In this document: positions 1-8,384 of the stretch, piece after piece
How the letters are laid out: each line of letters begins with the position of its first letter
Numbering within the stretch: position 1 is the first letter of the stretch
Origin: Silanimonas sp.
GTDB lineage: Bacteria; Pseudomonadota; Gammaproteobacteria; Xanthomonadales; Xanthomonadaceae
Direction: 5' to 3'
Length of the DNA stretch: 64,000 bases
NCBI RefSeq assembly: GCF_027531545.1
Contig: NZ_JAPZSC010000025.1
Span: 20,854 to 84,853, forward strand
Program-made: the position numbers and the translations under genes
Notes under the pieces: generated by a model
Database searches by the model: none
Told to the model about the DNA's origin: nothing
What the model saw: the letters and a program-made list of their open reading frames with translations, nothing else

Positions 1-139
1 CGAAGCCGTGCACCGCGTTGACGGGCCAGCCGTCCTCGTCGCTCGCATCGATCGGGGTGCCGTGCCACGCACGGAACACGTACAGGCTCGAATCGACGAG
101 GTGCACGGCGTTCGCCGCGGGAGCCGTCACGGCGACCAT
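1..139 (-). CDS. 5'-3' exonuclease, N-terminal fragment (cut by window edge)
   Basis: The first 46 codons of a reverse-strand gene that continues beyond the left edge. The start ATG is at 139 and the gene overlaps the end of the nitroreductase gene by 13 bases. The visible protein contains VHLVDSSLYVFRAWH followed by GWPVNAVHGF, which resembles the start of the polymerase-I-type 5'-3' exonuclease (FEN/PIN fold), where the first Asp is a metal ligand. The rest, including the other acidic ligands, is outside the window, so the assignment rests on the N-terminus only. Confidence 0.6.
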   Translation of the reverse strand, partial: MVAVTAPAANAVHLVDSSLYVFRAWHGTPIDASDEDGWPVNAVHGF

Positions 140-693
140 TCCGTCAGTTTCGCGTCGAGCGAAGGGCGAAGGCGCTCGGGGGCCTCGCCCTGCGCCGTGC
201 CGATATGGATGAAGCCCAGCAGCTGTTCGTGTGGAGCGAGCCCCAGCCCGTCGAGGATCTCGCGGTCGTAGGCGGCCCAGCCGGTCAGCCACTGCGCGCC
301 GAAGCCGAGGCCCTGCGCGGCCTGCAGCAGCGCGAAGCACACGGCCCCGCCAGACATGAGCTGCTCGACCACCGGCACCTTGTGGCCTTCGACCGGAGTG
401 CCGATGACGGCGACGATCAGCGGCGCGAAGCTGAACCGCTGTCGGTCCTTGTCGATGGCGGCCTGCGGGGCGTTGGGGTCGAGCGCCTTCGCGCGGGTAG
501 CGAGGCGTTCGCCGAGGCGGTGCCGGGCGTCCCCCTCGATGGTCAGGAAGCGCCAGGGCGCGAGCTTGCCGTGGTCGGGCACGCGCATCGCGGCTTCGAA
601 CAGGGCGCGGCGCTGGGTGGCGTCGGGCCCAGGGGCGCCAAGCTGGCGGCTGGGGGTGGAGCGGCGCTGCATCAAGGCGGTGAAAAGGTCCAT
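127..693 (-). CDS. Nitroreductase family protein (YdjA-like)
   Basis: 188-residue FMN-dependent nitroreductase-fold protein, probably cytoplasmic, reducing an unknown substrate with NAD(P)H. The N-terminus has the family RRSTP segment, then VPDHGKLAPWRF, where the PW-containing motif is typical of the short YdjA subgroup; the C-terminal part has GFGAQWLTGW and LGFIHIGT, which line the flavin site. The ATG at 693 was chosen because the family alignment starts there; an in-frame upstream start at 756 would add 21 unlike residues. It lies just upstream of, and overlaps, the exonuclease gene, so the two are probably cotranscribed. Confidence 0.85.
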   Translation of the reverse strand: MDLFTALMQRRSTPSRQLGAPGPDATQRRALFEAAMRVPDHGKLAPWRFLTIEGDARHRLGERLATRAKALDPNAPQAAIDKDRQRFSFAPLIVAVIGTPVEGHKVPVVEQLMSGGAVCFALLQAAQGLGFGAQWLTGWAAYDREILDGLGLAPHEQLLGFIHIGTAQGEAPERLRPSLDAKLTEWSP

Positions 694-750
694 GCTCCGA
701 TTGTAACGAGGCGCCGTCCGGCAGCGCCCAACTGCAGGGGCCGTCACGGT

Positions 751-778
751 TTGCAAGTGTTAACACCCCCACTATCCT
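751..778 (+). promoter_or_regulatory. Candidate promoter of the DUF1631 gene with a palindromic spacer
   Basis: TTGCAA at 751-756 and TATCCT at 773-778 are 16 bases apart, a plausible sigma-70 promoter 29 bases before the ATG at 807. The spacer contains the perfect 10-base palindrome GTGTTAACAC (757-766), which could be a repressor site. Both elements are read by eye only. Confidence 0.35.
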
Positions 779-806
779 CAAAAGCCCCCCCAAGCCCCAT
801 CCGACG

Positions 807-3068
807 ATGACGCCCGTGAGTTCCCGACCGCCCACCTACGACGAACTGCTGCGCTACACCCGCCGCTCGGTGGTGGAGCAGCTGTCGTCGCTCGTGCACG
901 CGGTGCTGGGCAAGGCCGACGACTGGATGTTCGACCTCGCGCAGAAGGAAGGTGAAGGCGCCGATCCGTTCGCGCGCTCGCCGCGCCTCGAAGCGATGAA
1001 CACCCTGCGCAGCACGCGCGCCACCATCGAGCGCCAGTTCGCCCGCCAGTACGAGGCCCTGTTCGACGAGCTGATCGAACCGAAGCAGGGCTCCGCCGAT
1101 GGTCTCCGCCTCAGCCTGGTGGAAGAGCAGGAGCTCGAGCAGCAGCTCGCCTCCGACCTCATCGTGGAGGCGCTGCAGCGTGCCCACGGCCACTCGCTGG
1201 ACGCGCTGGCCAAGGCGCTGGCGAAGATCATGGGCGTTGAGTCGCTCGCGCCGCGCCAGAACCCGCTCAGCCCGCTGAACTTCGGCCACGCCTTGCATCG
1301 CGCGGTCCAGGGCATCGACCTGCCGAACATGCTGCAGGTGGTGCTCTACAAGTACTACGAGCGCGAGCTGCTGGCCCGCTTCAACGAAGTGCTCGATCCG
1401 CTGATGCAGCGTTTCATGGCGGCTGGCCTCGTGCCGCGCCAGGGCATCGGTCCCGGCGCCTCGATGCGTCCGGGCGGTGGAGCGGCGCGCCCCGGCAGTG
1501 CGCCGCCGCCGCCGAATTCCGGCGCTGCGACGACGTCTTCCGAGCACGACGCCGGGGGCTATGCGCAAGGCCACGGTCATGGACACGGCTACGGCCACGG
1601 CCATGCAGCGCCGACGTCGCAGGAGGACGCCAACGTCTTCAGCCTGCTGCGGGAGATGCTCCGCGCCCTGCGCCCGCAGCAGTCCGGCGGCCCGGCCACC
1701 GGCGCCGTGGGTCATGGCCTGCCCGAACGTCGCGCCCTGCAGACCACCGAGATGCTCTCGGTGCTCTCGCTGATGCAGACCGAAGTGCCGCCCTCCGTGC
1801 TCGAGACCATGGAGCGCCACGAGGCTTCGCTGTCGGTCCTCTTGAAGCGCGACCTGCTCGAAAGCGCCCGCCGCATCGGCCTGTCGCCCGAGCAGGTGCG
1901 CATCAGCCCGGACGAGGAGGACGCGGTCGACCTCGTCGGCATGCTCTTCGACGTGCTGTTCGACGAGCACGATTTCGAGCAGCGCGCGCGCAACCTCGTG
2001 AGCCGCCTCGTCGTGCCCTACGTCAAGGTGGCCTTGCTCGACCGCCAGATGTTCATGTACCGCACGCACCCGGCGCGCCGCCTGCTCAACGCCGTCACCG
2101 AAGCCTGCGAGGGCAACGGCGGGCAGAGCGCGCACGAGCGCGAGATGCTCGGCAAGGCCGAGCAGGTGGTCGACACCCTCGTGGGGGATTTCAACGAAGA
2201 CGTCGCCATCTTCGAGACGCTCGAATCCGAGCTGCGCGGCTTCCTCGAGCAGCACCAGAAGCGCGTCGAGCTGGCCGAGAAGCGCGCCGCCGAGGCGCAG
2301 CGCGGGCAGGAGCGCCTTGAGCACGCCCGCGTGCAGGCCGGTGGCGAAGTGTCGAACCGCGTCGACGGCCGCAAGGTGCCGGCGGCGCTGCGCGAGTTCC
2401 TCGCACGCAGCTGGTCGCACCATCTTTCGCTCGTCGCGTTGCGCGAAGGCACCGAATCGGTCGCTTGGTCGGCGGCCCTGTCGCTGGCCGACAAGCTGCT
2501 CGACCTGCTGCCGGGCGGCAAGGCCGCGGGCATCAGCATCCCGACGGCCATGCAGGGCTTGAGTGCCGACCTCGTCGTCGTGCTCGGCAGCTCGGGCGTG
2601 CATGGCGATGCCGCCGATGCCGTGATCAAGGCCATCGCCGACGGCGTCGAAGCCCAGCGCCGCGGCGACGCCGTGGCCGCGCAGCAGGCCGCCGCGGTGC
2701 TCCGCGTCGCTCCGGAGCCGCCGCCGCTGCCGCCCCAGCCGCGCCTGAAGATCGTCGGCGGCACCGATGCCGTTCCGGACTTCGGTCCGGACGACCTCGC
2801 CCAGCTCCGCGACCTCAAGGTCGGCGACTGGATCAGCCTGGCCGGCGAAGACGAGAAGCTGGCCCCGGCCAAGCTGGCTTGGATCTCGCCCATCTCGAAC
2901 CGCCTGATGTTCGTGAACCGCCGCGGCGTCCGCATGCTGGTCGCCTCGGTCGAGGAACTGAGCGCCTTGAAGAAGCTCGGGAAGCTCCAGTTGCGCGACG
3001 CGCAGGGTGGCGCCTTCGAGGACGCCCTGCAGCGCATGGTCGGCCGGCTGAAGCAGGACATCGCCTGA
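807..3068 (+). CDS. DUF1631 family protein
   Basis: 753-residue cytoplasmic protein matching the DUF1631 family seen in Xanthomonadales and relatives; the biochemical role of the family is not established. It is mostly helical with acidic/amphipathic stretches, has a low-complexity His/Gly/Ala-rich linker around residues 220-265, and ends in a small beta domain around residues 665-735 (KLAWISPISNRLMFVNRRG) that looks like a PilZ-type beta barrel. A c-di-GMP role is only an inference: I do not see a clear RxxxR motif just before the barrel. Full length for the family, monocistronic, with a candidate promoter directly upstream. Confidence 0.75.
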   Translation: MTPVSSRPPTYDELLRYTRRSVVEQLSSLVHAVLGKADDWMFDLAQKEGEGADPFARSPRLEAMNTLRSTRATIERQFARQYEALFDELIEPKQGSADGLRLSLVEEQELEQQLASDLIVEALQRAHGHSLDALAKALAKIMGVESLAPRQNPLSPLNFGHALHRAVQGIDLPNMLQVVLYKYYERELLARFNEVLDPLMQRFMAAGLVPRQGIGPGASMRPGGGAARPGSAPPPPNSGAATTSSEHDAGGYAQGHGHGHGYGHGHAAPTSQEDANVFSLLREMLRALRPQQSGGPATGAVGHGLPERRALQTTEMLSVLSLMQTEVPPSVLETMERHEASLSVLLKRDLLESARRIGLSPEQVRISPDEEDAVDLVGMLFDVLFDEHDFEQRARNLVSRLVVPYVKVALLDRQMFMYRTHPARRLLNAVTEACEGNGGQSAHEREMLGKAEQVVDTLVGDFNEDVAIFETLESELRGFLEQHQKRVELAEKRAAEAQRGQERLEHARVQAGGEVSNRVDGRKVPAALREFLARSWSHHLSLVALREGTESVAWSAALSLADKLLDLLPGGKAAGISIPTAMQGLSADLVVVLGSSGVHGDAADAVIKAIADGVEAQRRGDAVAAQQAAAVLRVAPEPPPLPPQPRLKIVGGTDAVPDFGPDDLAQLRDLKVGDWISLAGEDEKLAPAKLAWISPISNRLMFVNRRGVRMLVASVEELSALKKLGKLQLRDAQGGAFEDALQRMVGRLKQDIA

Positions 3069-3127
3069 GGCACGACAGCGCCTGAACCGTGGGCTAGCAT
3101 CGGGGCTCCCTATTCGAGGACGCGCCG

Positions 3128-4225
3128 ATGCCGGTCACCGTGGTCTGCCTGAAGGAAACCGCCGCTGGCGAACGCCGCGTCGCGATCACCCCCGAAACGG
3201 CCAAGAAGCTCGCCGCCCTCGGCGCGCAGGTGCGTATCGCCCGTGACGCCGGCGCCGACGCCGGATTCCCCGATGCCGCCTATGAGGCGGCCGGAGGCGC
3301 CGATGGCGCGGCCGCGCTTGCCGAGGCCGACCTGCTGCTCTGCGTGCAGTCGCCCGATGCCGCCACCCTGTCGAAGCTGAAGCCCGGCGCCGTCATCGTC
3401 GGCATGCTGGCCGCCCACGCGCCCGGTGATCGCGAGGCTGCGCTGGCCTCGCGCGGCGCCACCGCCTTCGCCATGGAGAAGCTGCCGCGCACCACGCGCG
3501 CGCAGGCCATGGACGTGCTGAGTTCGCAGGCCGGCATGGCCGGCTACAAGGCCGTGCTGCTCGGCGCGCAGCTCGCGCCGCGTTTCTTCCCGATGCTGAG
3601 CACCGCGGCGGGCACGATCCGCCCGTCGAAGGTGCTGGTCGTCGGCGCCGGCGTGGCCGGCCTGCAGGCCATCGCCACGGCGCGCCGGCTCGGTGCCCAG
3701 GTGGAGGGTTTCGATGTGCGTCCCGAGACGCGCGAACAGATCGAATCGCTCGGCGGCAAGTTCCTCGACCTCGGCGTGTCGGCGGCCGGCAGCGGCGGCT
3801 ACGCGCGCGAGCTCAGCGCCGAGGAGCGCGCGCTGCAGCAGCAGCGCCTCGCCGACCACCTGAAGGGCATCGACGTGGTGGTGTGCACGGCCGCCGTGCC
3901 GGGCCGCGCCGCGCCGAAGATCATCACCGCGGCCATGGTGGCCGGCATGAAGCCGGGCAGCGTGGTGGTCGACCTCGCCGCCGAGACCGGCGGCAACTGC
4001 GAGCTAACGACGCCCGGCGAGAACGTGCAGCACGGCGGCGTCACCGTCGCTGGCCCGCTCAATCTCGCCAGCAGCGGCGCCGTGCATGCCAGCGAGATGT
4101 ACGCCCGCAACCTGCTGAACTTCGTCAGCCTGTTCCTGAAGGACGGCGCGATCACGCTCGACTGGAACGACGAGCTGATCGAGAAGAGCTGCTGGGTGCG
4201 CGCCCCGGCCGCCGCGACGGCCTGA
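3128..4225 (+). CDS. pntAA: NAD(P) transhydrogenase subunit alpha, part 1 (NAD-binding domain I)
   Basis: 365-residue soluble NAD(H)-binding subunit of the proton-translocating transhydrogenase, which couples hydride transfer from NADH to NADP with proton entry. The N-terminal alanine-dehydrogenase-like region begins with VCLKETAAGERRVAITP, a hallmark of the family; the Rossmann fold follows at about residues 165-200 with VVGAGVAGLQA. In this three-gene form the membrane part is a separate gene. Unusually, that gene (pntAB, 6061) does not follow directly: a reverse-strand sigma-factor module lies between. Confidence 0.93.
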   Translation: MPVTVVCLKETAAGERRVAITPETAKKLAALGAQVRIARDAGADAGFPDAAYEAAGGADGAAALAEADLLLCVQSPDAATLSKLKPGAVIVGMLAAHAPGDREAALASRGATAFAMEKLPRTTRAQAMDVLSSQAGMAGYKAVLLGAQLAPRFFPMLSTAAGTIRPSKVLVVGAGVAGLQAIATARRLGAQVEGFDVRPETREQIESLGGKFLDLGVSAAGSGGYARELSAEERALQQQRLADHLKGIDVVVCTAAVPGRAAPKIITAAMVAGMKPGSVVVDLAAETGGNCELTTPGENVQHGGVTVAGPLNLASSGAVHASEMYARNLLNFVSLFLKDGAITLDWNDELIEKSCWVRAPAAATA

Positions 4226-4247
4226 GGGGCGGACGCAGGCCCGCCGC

Positions 4248-4697
4248 TCAGCGCGGCGGGTCGTCGGTGGGCGGAGGCGCGACGCCGGGCCCGCCGGCTT
4301 CCAGCCAGGCGCGACGCTGCGGCGGACTCAGCGACTCCCAGGTGCGGCGCGCGGCCTCGCGTTCGCCCGGCGGAAGGGTCTGGAAGCGACGCCAAATCTC
4401 GCGGAGCCTGCCGCGTTGTTCGGCATTCGCCTGTTGGTAGCGTTCGGCGCCGGCCCGGGCCAGCCGTTTCTGTTCCGGCGTGAGGCTGGCCCAGAAGCGG
4501 GCGCGATCGAGGTAGCGCTGCTGCTGCTCGGGCGTCGCGCGCTCCCAGCGTTCCCGTGTCGGCTCGATCAGCGCAGCACGGTCGGCCTCGGAGAGCGACT
4601 CCCACGAACGCGCGGCAGCGGCCTGCGCCGAGGCCACGGCCGCGGTGCTGGAAGCGAGGATCATCAGGACGAGGGCGAGGGCGAGGGGACGGTTCAT
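4248..4697 (-). CDS. DUF3106 domain protein (exported)
   Basis: 149-residue small exported protein, last gene of a sigma/anti-sigma/DUF3106 unit. An N-terminal signal peptide (hydrophobic residues about 5-25, ending in an Ala-rich stretch) precedes a helical, charge-rich body with repeated Trp-and-Leu/Arg periodicity (WESLSEADRAAL, WERATPEQQQRYLDRARFW, TWESLSPPQRRAW), the DUF3106 pattern. The start ATG overlaps the stop of the upstream gene by 4 bases, indicating translational coupling. By analogy with other helical periplasmic sensors of ECF systems it might sense envelope stress, but nothing in the sequence proves this. Confidence 0.7.
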   Translation of the reverse strand: MNRPLALALVLMILASSTAAVASAQAAAARSWESLSEADRAALIEPTRERWERATPEQQQRYLDRARFWASLTPEQKRLARAGAERYQQANAEQRGRLREIWRRFQTLPPGEREAARRTWESLSPPQRRAWLEAGGPGVAPPPTDDPPR

Positions 4698-5170
4698 AGC
4701 GTGAGTCCTTCATTCGGCTCTGCATCGAGCAGGGCCGGGGTGTCATTGGGGCTGCCCGTGTCGTCGGGCACGGTGGCGATCCAGGCGTAGAACTCCGCGT
4801 CGTCCTCGAGTTCGGCCAAGGCGGTGTCGGCGAAGCGCGCGGCCTCGGCGTCGAGCGGCAGCGACGCGGTGGGGTCGACGGGCGGGTCGGTCGCCGGGGT
4901 GGAGGCGGCCATGCCGTCCGACATCGGCGGTGACGCCACGTCGGCAGCAGGCCCATCGGTTCGCGGCAACCACAGCACCACGGCGAGCGCCGCGGTGGCG
5001 ATGCCGCTGGCCGGCCACCACCAGGCCCGCCGATGCCGCGTGGGCATCGTCGCGATCGCTTCGCGACGCCGGGCGCGCAACGCGGTGGCCGTGGCGCCAT
5101 CGAGGGCGTCGACCTGGGCATCGAAAAGGGCACGGGCGCGCTGGAGGCGGCCGTCGTCGGGGGTGTTCAT
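4694..5170 (-). CDS. Probable anti-sigma factor (DUF3619-like, one membrane span)
   Basis: 158-residue protein with a cytoplasmic N-terminal part (about 50 residues including RARALFDAQVDALD), one transmembrane segment at about 55-75 (WWWPASGIATAALAVVLWL) and a Pro/Asp-rich periplasmic tail. It overlaps the sigma-factor gene by 4 bases at its start and the DUF3106 gene by 4 bases at its end. Position and topology suggest it binds and holds the sigma factor; there is no zinc-binding HxxxCxxC motif, so it is not a ZAS-type anti-sigma factor. Function is inferred from context. Confidence 0.6.
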   Translation of the reverse strand: MNTPDDGRLQRARALFDAQVDALDGATATALRARRREAIATMPTRHRRAWWWPASGIATAALAVVLWLPRTDGPAADVASPPMSDGMAASTPATDPPVDPTASLPLDAEAARFADTALAELEDDAEFYAWIATVPDDTGSPNDTPALLDAEPNEGLTL

Positions 5171-5739
5171 CGCCAATCGTCCAGTTGGGTCCGCAGCGCG
5201 GCCTGCGCGCGGAACAGGTGGGTCTTCACCGAACCCTCGGAACAGCCCATCGCGGCGGCGGTCTCGGCGCCGGACAGGCCCTGCAACTCGCGCAGCAGGA
5301 AGGCTTCGCGCTGGCGCCGCGGCAAGGCGCGCAGGGCCTGGCCCAGCGCCTTCCAGGCGCGCTGCCGCTCGTCGGCTTCGGCCGGCCCGGGGGCAGTGTC
5401 CGCCAACTGGGCCATCGGGTCCTCGGCGTCCTCCTCGTCGCGCACGCCGAAGACGGCGAGCACGCGGCGGCGCACGGTGTTGCGGCGGTGCCGGTCGGTG
5501 ATCCGGCTGCGCAGCACGCTGAAGAACAGCGCCGGCCACTCCGATTGCGGACGGTCGCGGTAGCCGAGGAAGGCGATCATCGCGTCCTGCACGGCGTCGA
5601 GCGCGTCCTCGCGGTGCCCGAGCGCCAGCTCGGCCATCCGGAACGCGCGGCGCTCGACGCTGGCGAGGAAGCCGTCGAGCGCCATCTCCGGCGGGGCCGC
5701 GTTCGGGCTCAAGGGGCGTGCGGGTCCGTGGCCATCCAT
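5167..5739 (-). CDS. ECF-type RNA polymerase sigma factor
   Basis: 190-residue extracytoplasmic-function sigma factor. Region 2 (about residues 28-95) contains HREDALDAVQDAMIAFL, the core-binding DAxQD motif; region 4 (about 125-185) contains LPRRQREAFLLRELQGLSGAETAAAMGC with the helix-turn-helix GCSEGSVKTHLFRA that reads the -35 element. The start at 5739 has no clear Shine-Dalgarno; ATG at 5685 (MALDGFLASVERRAF) is a good alternative and fits family length. It is first in the unit with the anti-sigma-like and DUF3106 genes, and sits between two pieces of the transhydrogenase locus on the opposite strand. Confidence 0.88.
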   Translation of the reverse strand: MDGHGPARPLSPNAAPPEMALDGFLASVERRAFRMAELALGHREDALDAVQDAMIAFLGYRDRPQSEWPALFFSVLRSRITDRHRRNTVRRRVLAVFGVRDEEDAEDPMAQLADTAPGPAEADERQRAWKALGQALRALPRRQREAFLLRELQGLSGAETAAAMGCSEGSVKTHLFRAQAALRTQLDDWR

Positions 5740-5793
5740 GGGGACGATAACGCAGCAGTTCCGGATCGGTTGACGGGCGGGAGGACGGAAAGA

Positions 5794-5913
5794 TCAGCCG
5801 CGCCGGCCTTGGCGGCGCTGGCCGATCCGGTCGGCCCGGCGCTCCAGCCGGTCGCCGCGGGCGTCCGCGAGGGCGAGGCGGGCGAAGCGGTGGGAGGGGG
5901 CGGGATGGCGCAT
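5794..5913 (-). CDS. Possible small Arg-rich protein
   Basis: A 39-codon ORF (starts MRHPAPSHRFARL, ends GQRRQGRRG) in the otherwise gene-free stretch 5740-6060. The protein is strongly basic and has a repeated RxxRADRIGQRRQ character. Small basic peptides of this kind are common in the group, but I cannot confirm homologs, and the GC-rich composition makes short open frames likely by chance. Nothing else is visible in this gap apart from the leader of pntAB. Confidence 0.25.
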   Translation of the reverse strand: MRHPAPSHRFARLALADARGDRLERRADRIGQRRQGRRG

Positions 5914-6060
5914 GACGGGGCTCCGGGATGACGGCGGTTGCCGTGCCCGCCATAACGCCATGCCATCCCCGCGCGTTGACCGCTCGCAGGTGATGTTCAT
6001 CCCGTGGTTAAGATGGGGCCGGGGACAGGAGCCCATCGGGCTCGCCACATGGGGAAACGG

Positions 6061-6348
6061 ATGGACGGGTTCGTCGCGCTGTACATCGTCATGCTGGCCG
6101 CGTTTTGCGGCCACGAAATCATTTCGCGGGTGCCGGTGATCCTGCACACGCCGCTGATGTCGGGATCGAACTTCGTCCACGGCATCGTCGTCGTCGGCGC
6201 CATGGTCGCGCTGGCCCATGCCGACACCACCACCGAGCGCGTGATCGGCTTCCTCGCCGTGCTGCTGGGCGCCGGCAATGCCGTCGGCGGCTACGTGGTG
6301 ACCGAGCGCATGCTCGAGATGTTCAAGTCGAGCAAGGGAGGCGCGTAA
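6061..6348 (+). CDS. pntAB: NAD(P) transhydrogenase subunit alpha, part 2 (membrane domain)
   Basis: 95-residue integral membrane subunit of transhydrogenase, with three hydrophobic spans (FVALYIVMLAAFCGHEII, FVHGIVVVGAMVALAHA, VIGFLAVLLGAGNAVGGYVV). The family normally starts shortly before the first span, so ATG 6061 (preceded by GGGGAAACGG) is preferred; ATG 6049 and 6004 are in frame upstream. Its stop overlaps the pntB start in TAATG, so the two are translationally coupled. Separation from pntAA by about 1.8 kb of reverse-strand genes means it needs its own promoter. Confidence 0.88.
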   Translation: MDGFVALYIVMLAAFCGHEIISRVPVILHTPLMSGSNFVHGIVVVGAMVALAHADTTTERVIGFLAVLLGAGNAVGGYVVTERMLEMFKSSKGGA

Positions 6349-7799
6349 TGGACAACCTGCTCGACCTGCTGGCCAAGGCCAGCTACTTCATCGCCGCGGT
6401 GCTCTTCATCGTCGGCCTCAAGCGCATGTCCTCGCCGGTGACCGCGCGGCGCGGCATCCAGTGGGCCGGCGTCGGCATGGTGCTCGCCACGCTGGTCACC
6501 TTCGTCGCGCCCACCACCTGGGGCTCGCACGGCGTCGATCCGATCAACCTCGGCCTGATGGTGCTGGCGCTGGTGCTGAGCGCCGTGTTCTGGGTCTGGG
6601 GCAAGCGTGTGCCGCTCACCGACATGCCGCAGATGGTCGCCATCTTCAACGGCATGGGCGGCGGTTCGGCGGCGGCCATTGGCGCCGCGGCGCTGGTCAG
6701 TGCCTCGAGCCACACCGGTACCTGCGACGCCACGTCGATGGCGGACCACGCCTGCCTGAGCCCGACGATGACGGTGCTCGCGGTCGTCGGTGCGCTGATC
6801 GGCGCGATCTCGTTCTCGGGCTCGGTGATCGCCTGGGCCAAGCTCGACGGCCGCATGGACAAGCGCTACACCTTCCCGGCGCAGCAGATGGTCAATGCCG
6901 CGCTTATGGCGGGCGCGGTGCTGAGCGGCGTGCTGCTCGTGCTGCAGCCGTCGCCGGCGATCCTCGTCATCGCGATCTTCTTCGCGCTGGCCCTGATCGT
7001 CGGCATCGCGATGACGCTGCCGATCGGCGGCGCCGACATGCCGGTGGTGATCTCGCTGTACAACGCGCTCACCGGCCTGGCCGTCGCCTTCGAAGGCTAT
7101 GTGCTGCAGAACGAGGCGCTGATGATCGCCGGCATGGTGGTCGGCGCGGCCGGCATGCTGCTCACGCAGCTGATGGCCAAGGCGATGAACCGTTCGCTCG
7201 GCAGCGTGCTGTTCGGCAGCTTCGGCGCGACCGGCGAGGCGCAGGCGATCAGCGGTTCGCAGAAGCCCATCGAGGCCAGCGATGTCGCGGCGATGATGGC
7301 CTACGCCGAGCGCGTGGTGATCGTGCCGGGCTACGGCATGGCCGTGGCGCAGGCGCAGCACAAGGTGTGGGAACTCACGCAGGCGCTGCAGAAGCGCGGC
7401 GTGCAGGTGAAGTTCGCCATCCATCCGGTCGCGGGCCGCATGCCCGGCCACATGAACGTGCTGCTCGCCGAGGCCGGCGTGCCCTACGACATCATCGCCG
7501 ACATGGACGACATCAACCCGGAGTTCCCGATCACCGACGTGGCCTTGGTGATCGGCGCCAACGACGTGGTGAACCCGGTCGCCAAGACCGACCCGGCTTC
7601 GCCGATCTACGGCATGCCGATCCTCGACGTCTCGCTGGCGCGCAACGTGATCGTCGTGAAGCGCGGCAAGGGCACCGGCTTCGCTGGCATCGAGAACGCC
7701 CTGTTCTACGCCGACAACGCGCGCATGCTTTACGGCGATGCGAGCGGTGCGATCGCCAAGCTGATCGGCGGCATGAAGGAACTCGACGGCGGCCATTGA
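6348..7799 (+). CDS. pntB: NAD(P) transhydrogenase subunit beta
   Basis: 483-residue membrane subunit with NADP(H)-binding domain III. The first about 300 residues form multiple membrane spans that build the proton channel together with PntAB; the C-terminal domain III from about residue 305 carries VVIVPGYGMAVAQAQH and the NADP motif KRGKGTGFAGIEN near the end. Length and motifs are complete. Overlaps pntAB by one base. The complex acts in the inner membrane to supply NADPH. Confidence 0.93.
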   Translation: MDNLLDLLAKASYFIAAVLFIVGLKRMSSPVTARRGIQWAGVGMVLATLVTFVAPTTWGSHGVDPINLGLMVLALVLSAVFWVWGKRVPLTDMPQMVAIFNGMGGGSAAAIGAAALVSASSHTGTCDATSMADHACLSPTMTVLAVVGALIGAISFSGSVIAWAKLDGRMDKRYTFPAQQMVNAALMAGAVLSGVLLVLQPSPAILVIAIFFALALIVGIAMTLPIGGADMPVVISLYNALTGLAVAFEGYVLQNEALMIAGMVVGAAGMLLTQLMAKAMNRSLGSVLFGSFGATGEAQAISGSQKPIEASDVAAMMAYAERVVIVPGYGMAVAQAQHKVWELTQALQKRGVQVKFAIHPVAGRMPGHMNVLLAEAGVPYDIIADMDDINPEFPITDVALVIGANDVVNPVAKTDPASPIYGMPILDVSLARNVIVVKRGKGTGFAGIENALFYADNARMLYGDASGAIAKLIGGMKELDGGH

Positions 7800-7818
7800 G
7801 CCGCCGCGTCGCGCGCGA

Positions 7819-8250
7819 TCAGCGGTTGCACCACAGCGTCAGCGCCACGGCAGCGGCCAGCCACGCGAGGTTGCCGAGCCCCATCCAGGGCTCGGCGATC
7901 ACGCCGAACAGCACCGGCCCCAAGCGCAGTGCCGACTCCCAGGGCAGCAGGCCGAAGGCCGGGCCGACCACGCCGGCGGCCATCAGCCACAGGCTGGCGG
8001 CGGTGGCGAGGGCGAGGAAGGCCAGTGCCCACGCGGCGCGCCCCCGGCCGGCCGGCACCCGCAGCAAGGACAGCAGCACGCTGGCATCCGCCGCCACGAT
8101 CACGGCCATCCACGCGGCGGGCGCGTCCAGCCAAAGCGCCGCCGCGCCCCACAGCGCCACCATCAGCGGCAAGGCCAGCGCGAGGGCGAGGCCCGCCCAT
8201 CCGTGGCGGCTGGGCAGGGGGCGGGGCGTGCGGGCAGCAGCGGTGTTCAA
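7819..8250 (-). CDS. Hypothetical membrane protein
   Basis: 143-residue protein with four probable transmembrane helices (about residues 18-42, 45-65, 72-95 and 120-140) and no recognised motif. The reading frame opens with TTG at 8250; no good Shine-Dalgarno is visible, so the start is uncertain. It converges with pntB, with 19 bases between stops. The composition is that of a real membrane protein (Ala/Leu/Trp-rich with positive loops), but function cannot be assigned. Confidence 0.6.
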   Translation of the reverse strand: MNTAAARTPRPLPSRHGWAGLALALALPLMVALWGAAALWLDAPAAWMAVIVAADASVLLSLLRVPAGRGRAAWALAFLALATAASLWLMAAGVVGPAFGLLPWESALRLGPVLFGVIAEPWMGLGNLAWLAAAVALTLWCNR

Positions 8251-8384
8251 GCGGGACGACCGGAGAGGGCAGGGCCGCGCAGCGTAGCGGCATGGCAGGG
8301 GTCGCGCCGTGTCTTCGCGGTGCCCTCGCGCCGATTCCCGCCGGCCCGGTAGAATTAGCCCCGATTTGGTCCTGATTCCCGCCG

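Noticed and set aside
744..2603. A 619-codon reverse frame opposite the DUF1631 gene
   Set aside because: Low-complexity His/Arg/Leu-rich translation in perfect antisense phase with a clear gene.
5740..6060. Possible promoter for pntAB at TTGACC (about 5978)
   Set aside because: The nearest -10-like TAAGAT is about 27 bases away, too far for a standard promoter.
6291..7796. A 501-codon reverse frame opposite pntB
   Set aside because: Antisense shadow with repeated HDH/RHR-type composition; pntB is certain.
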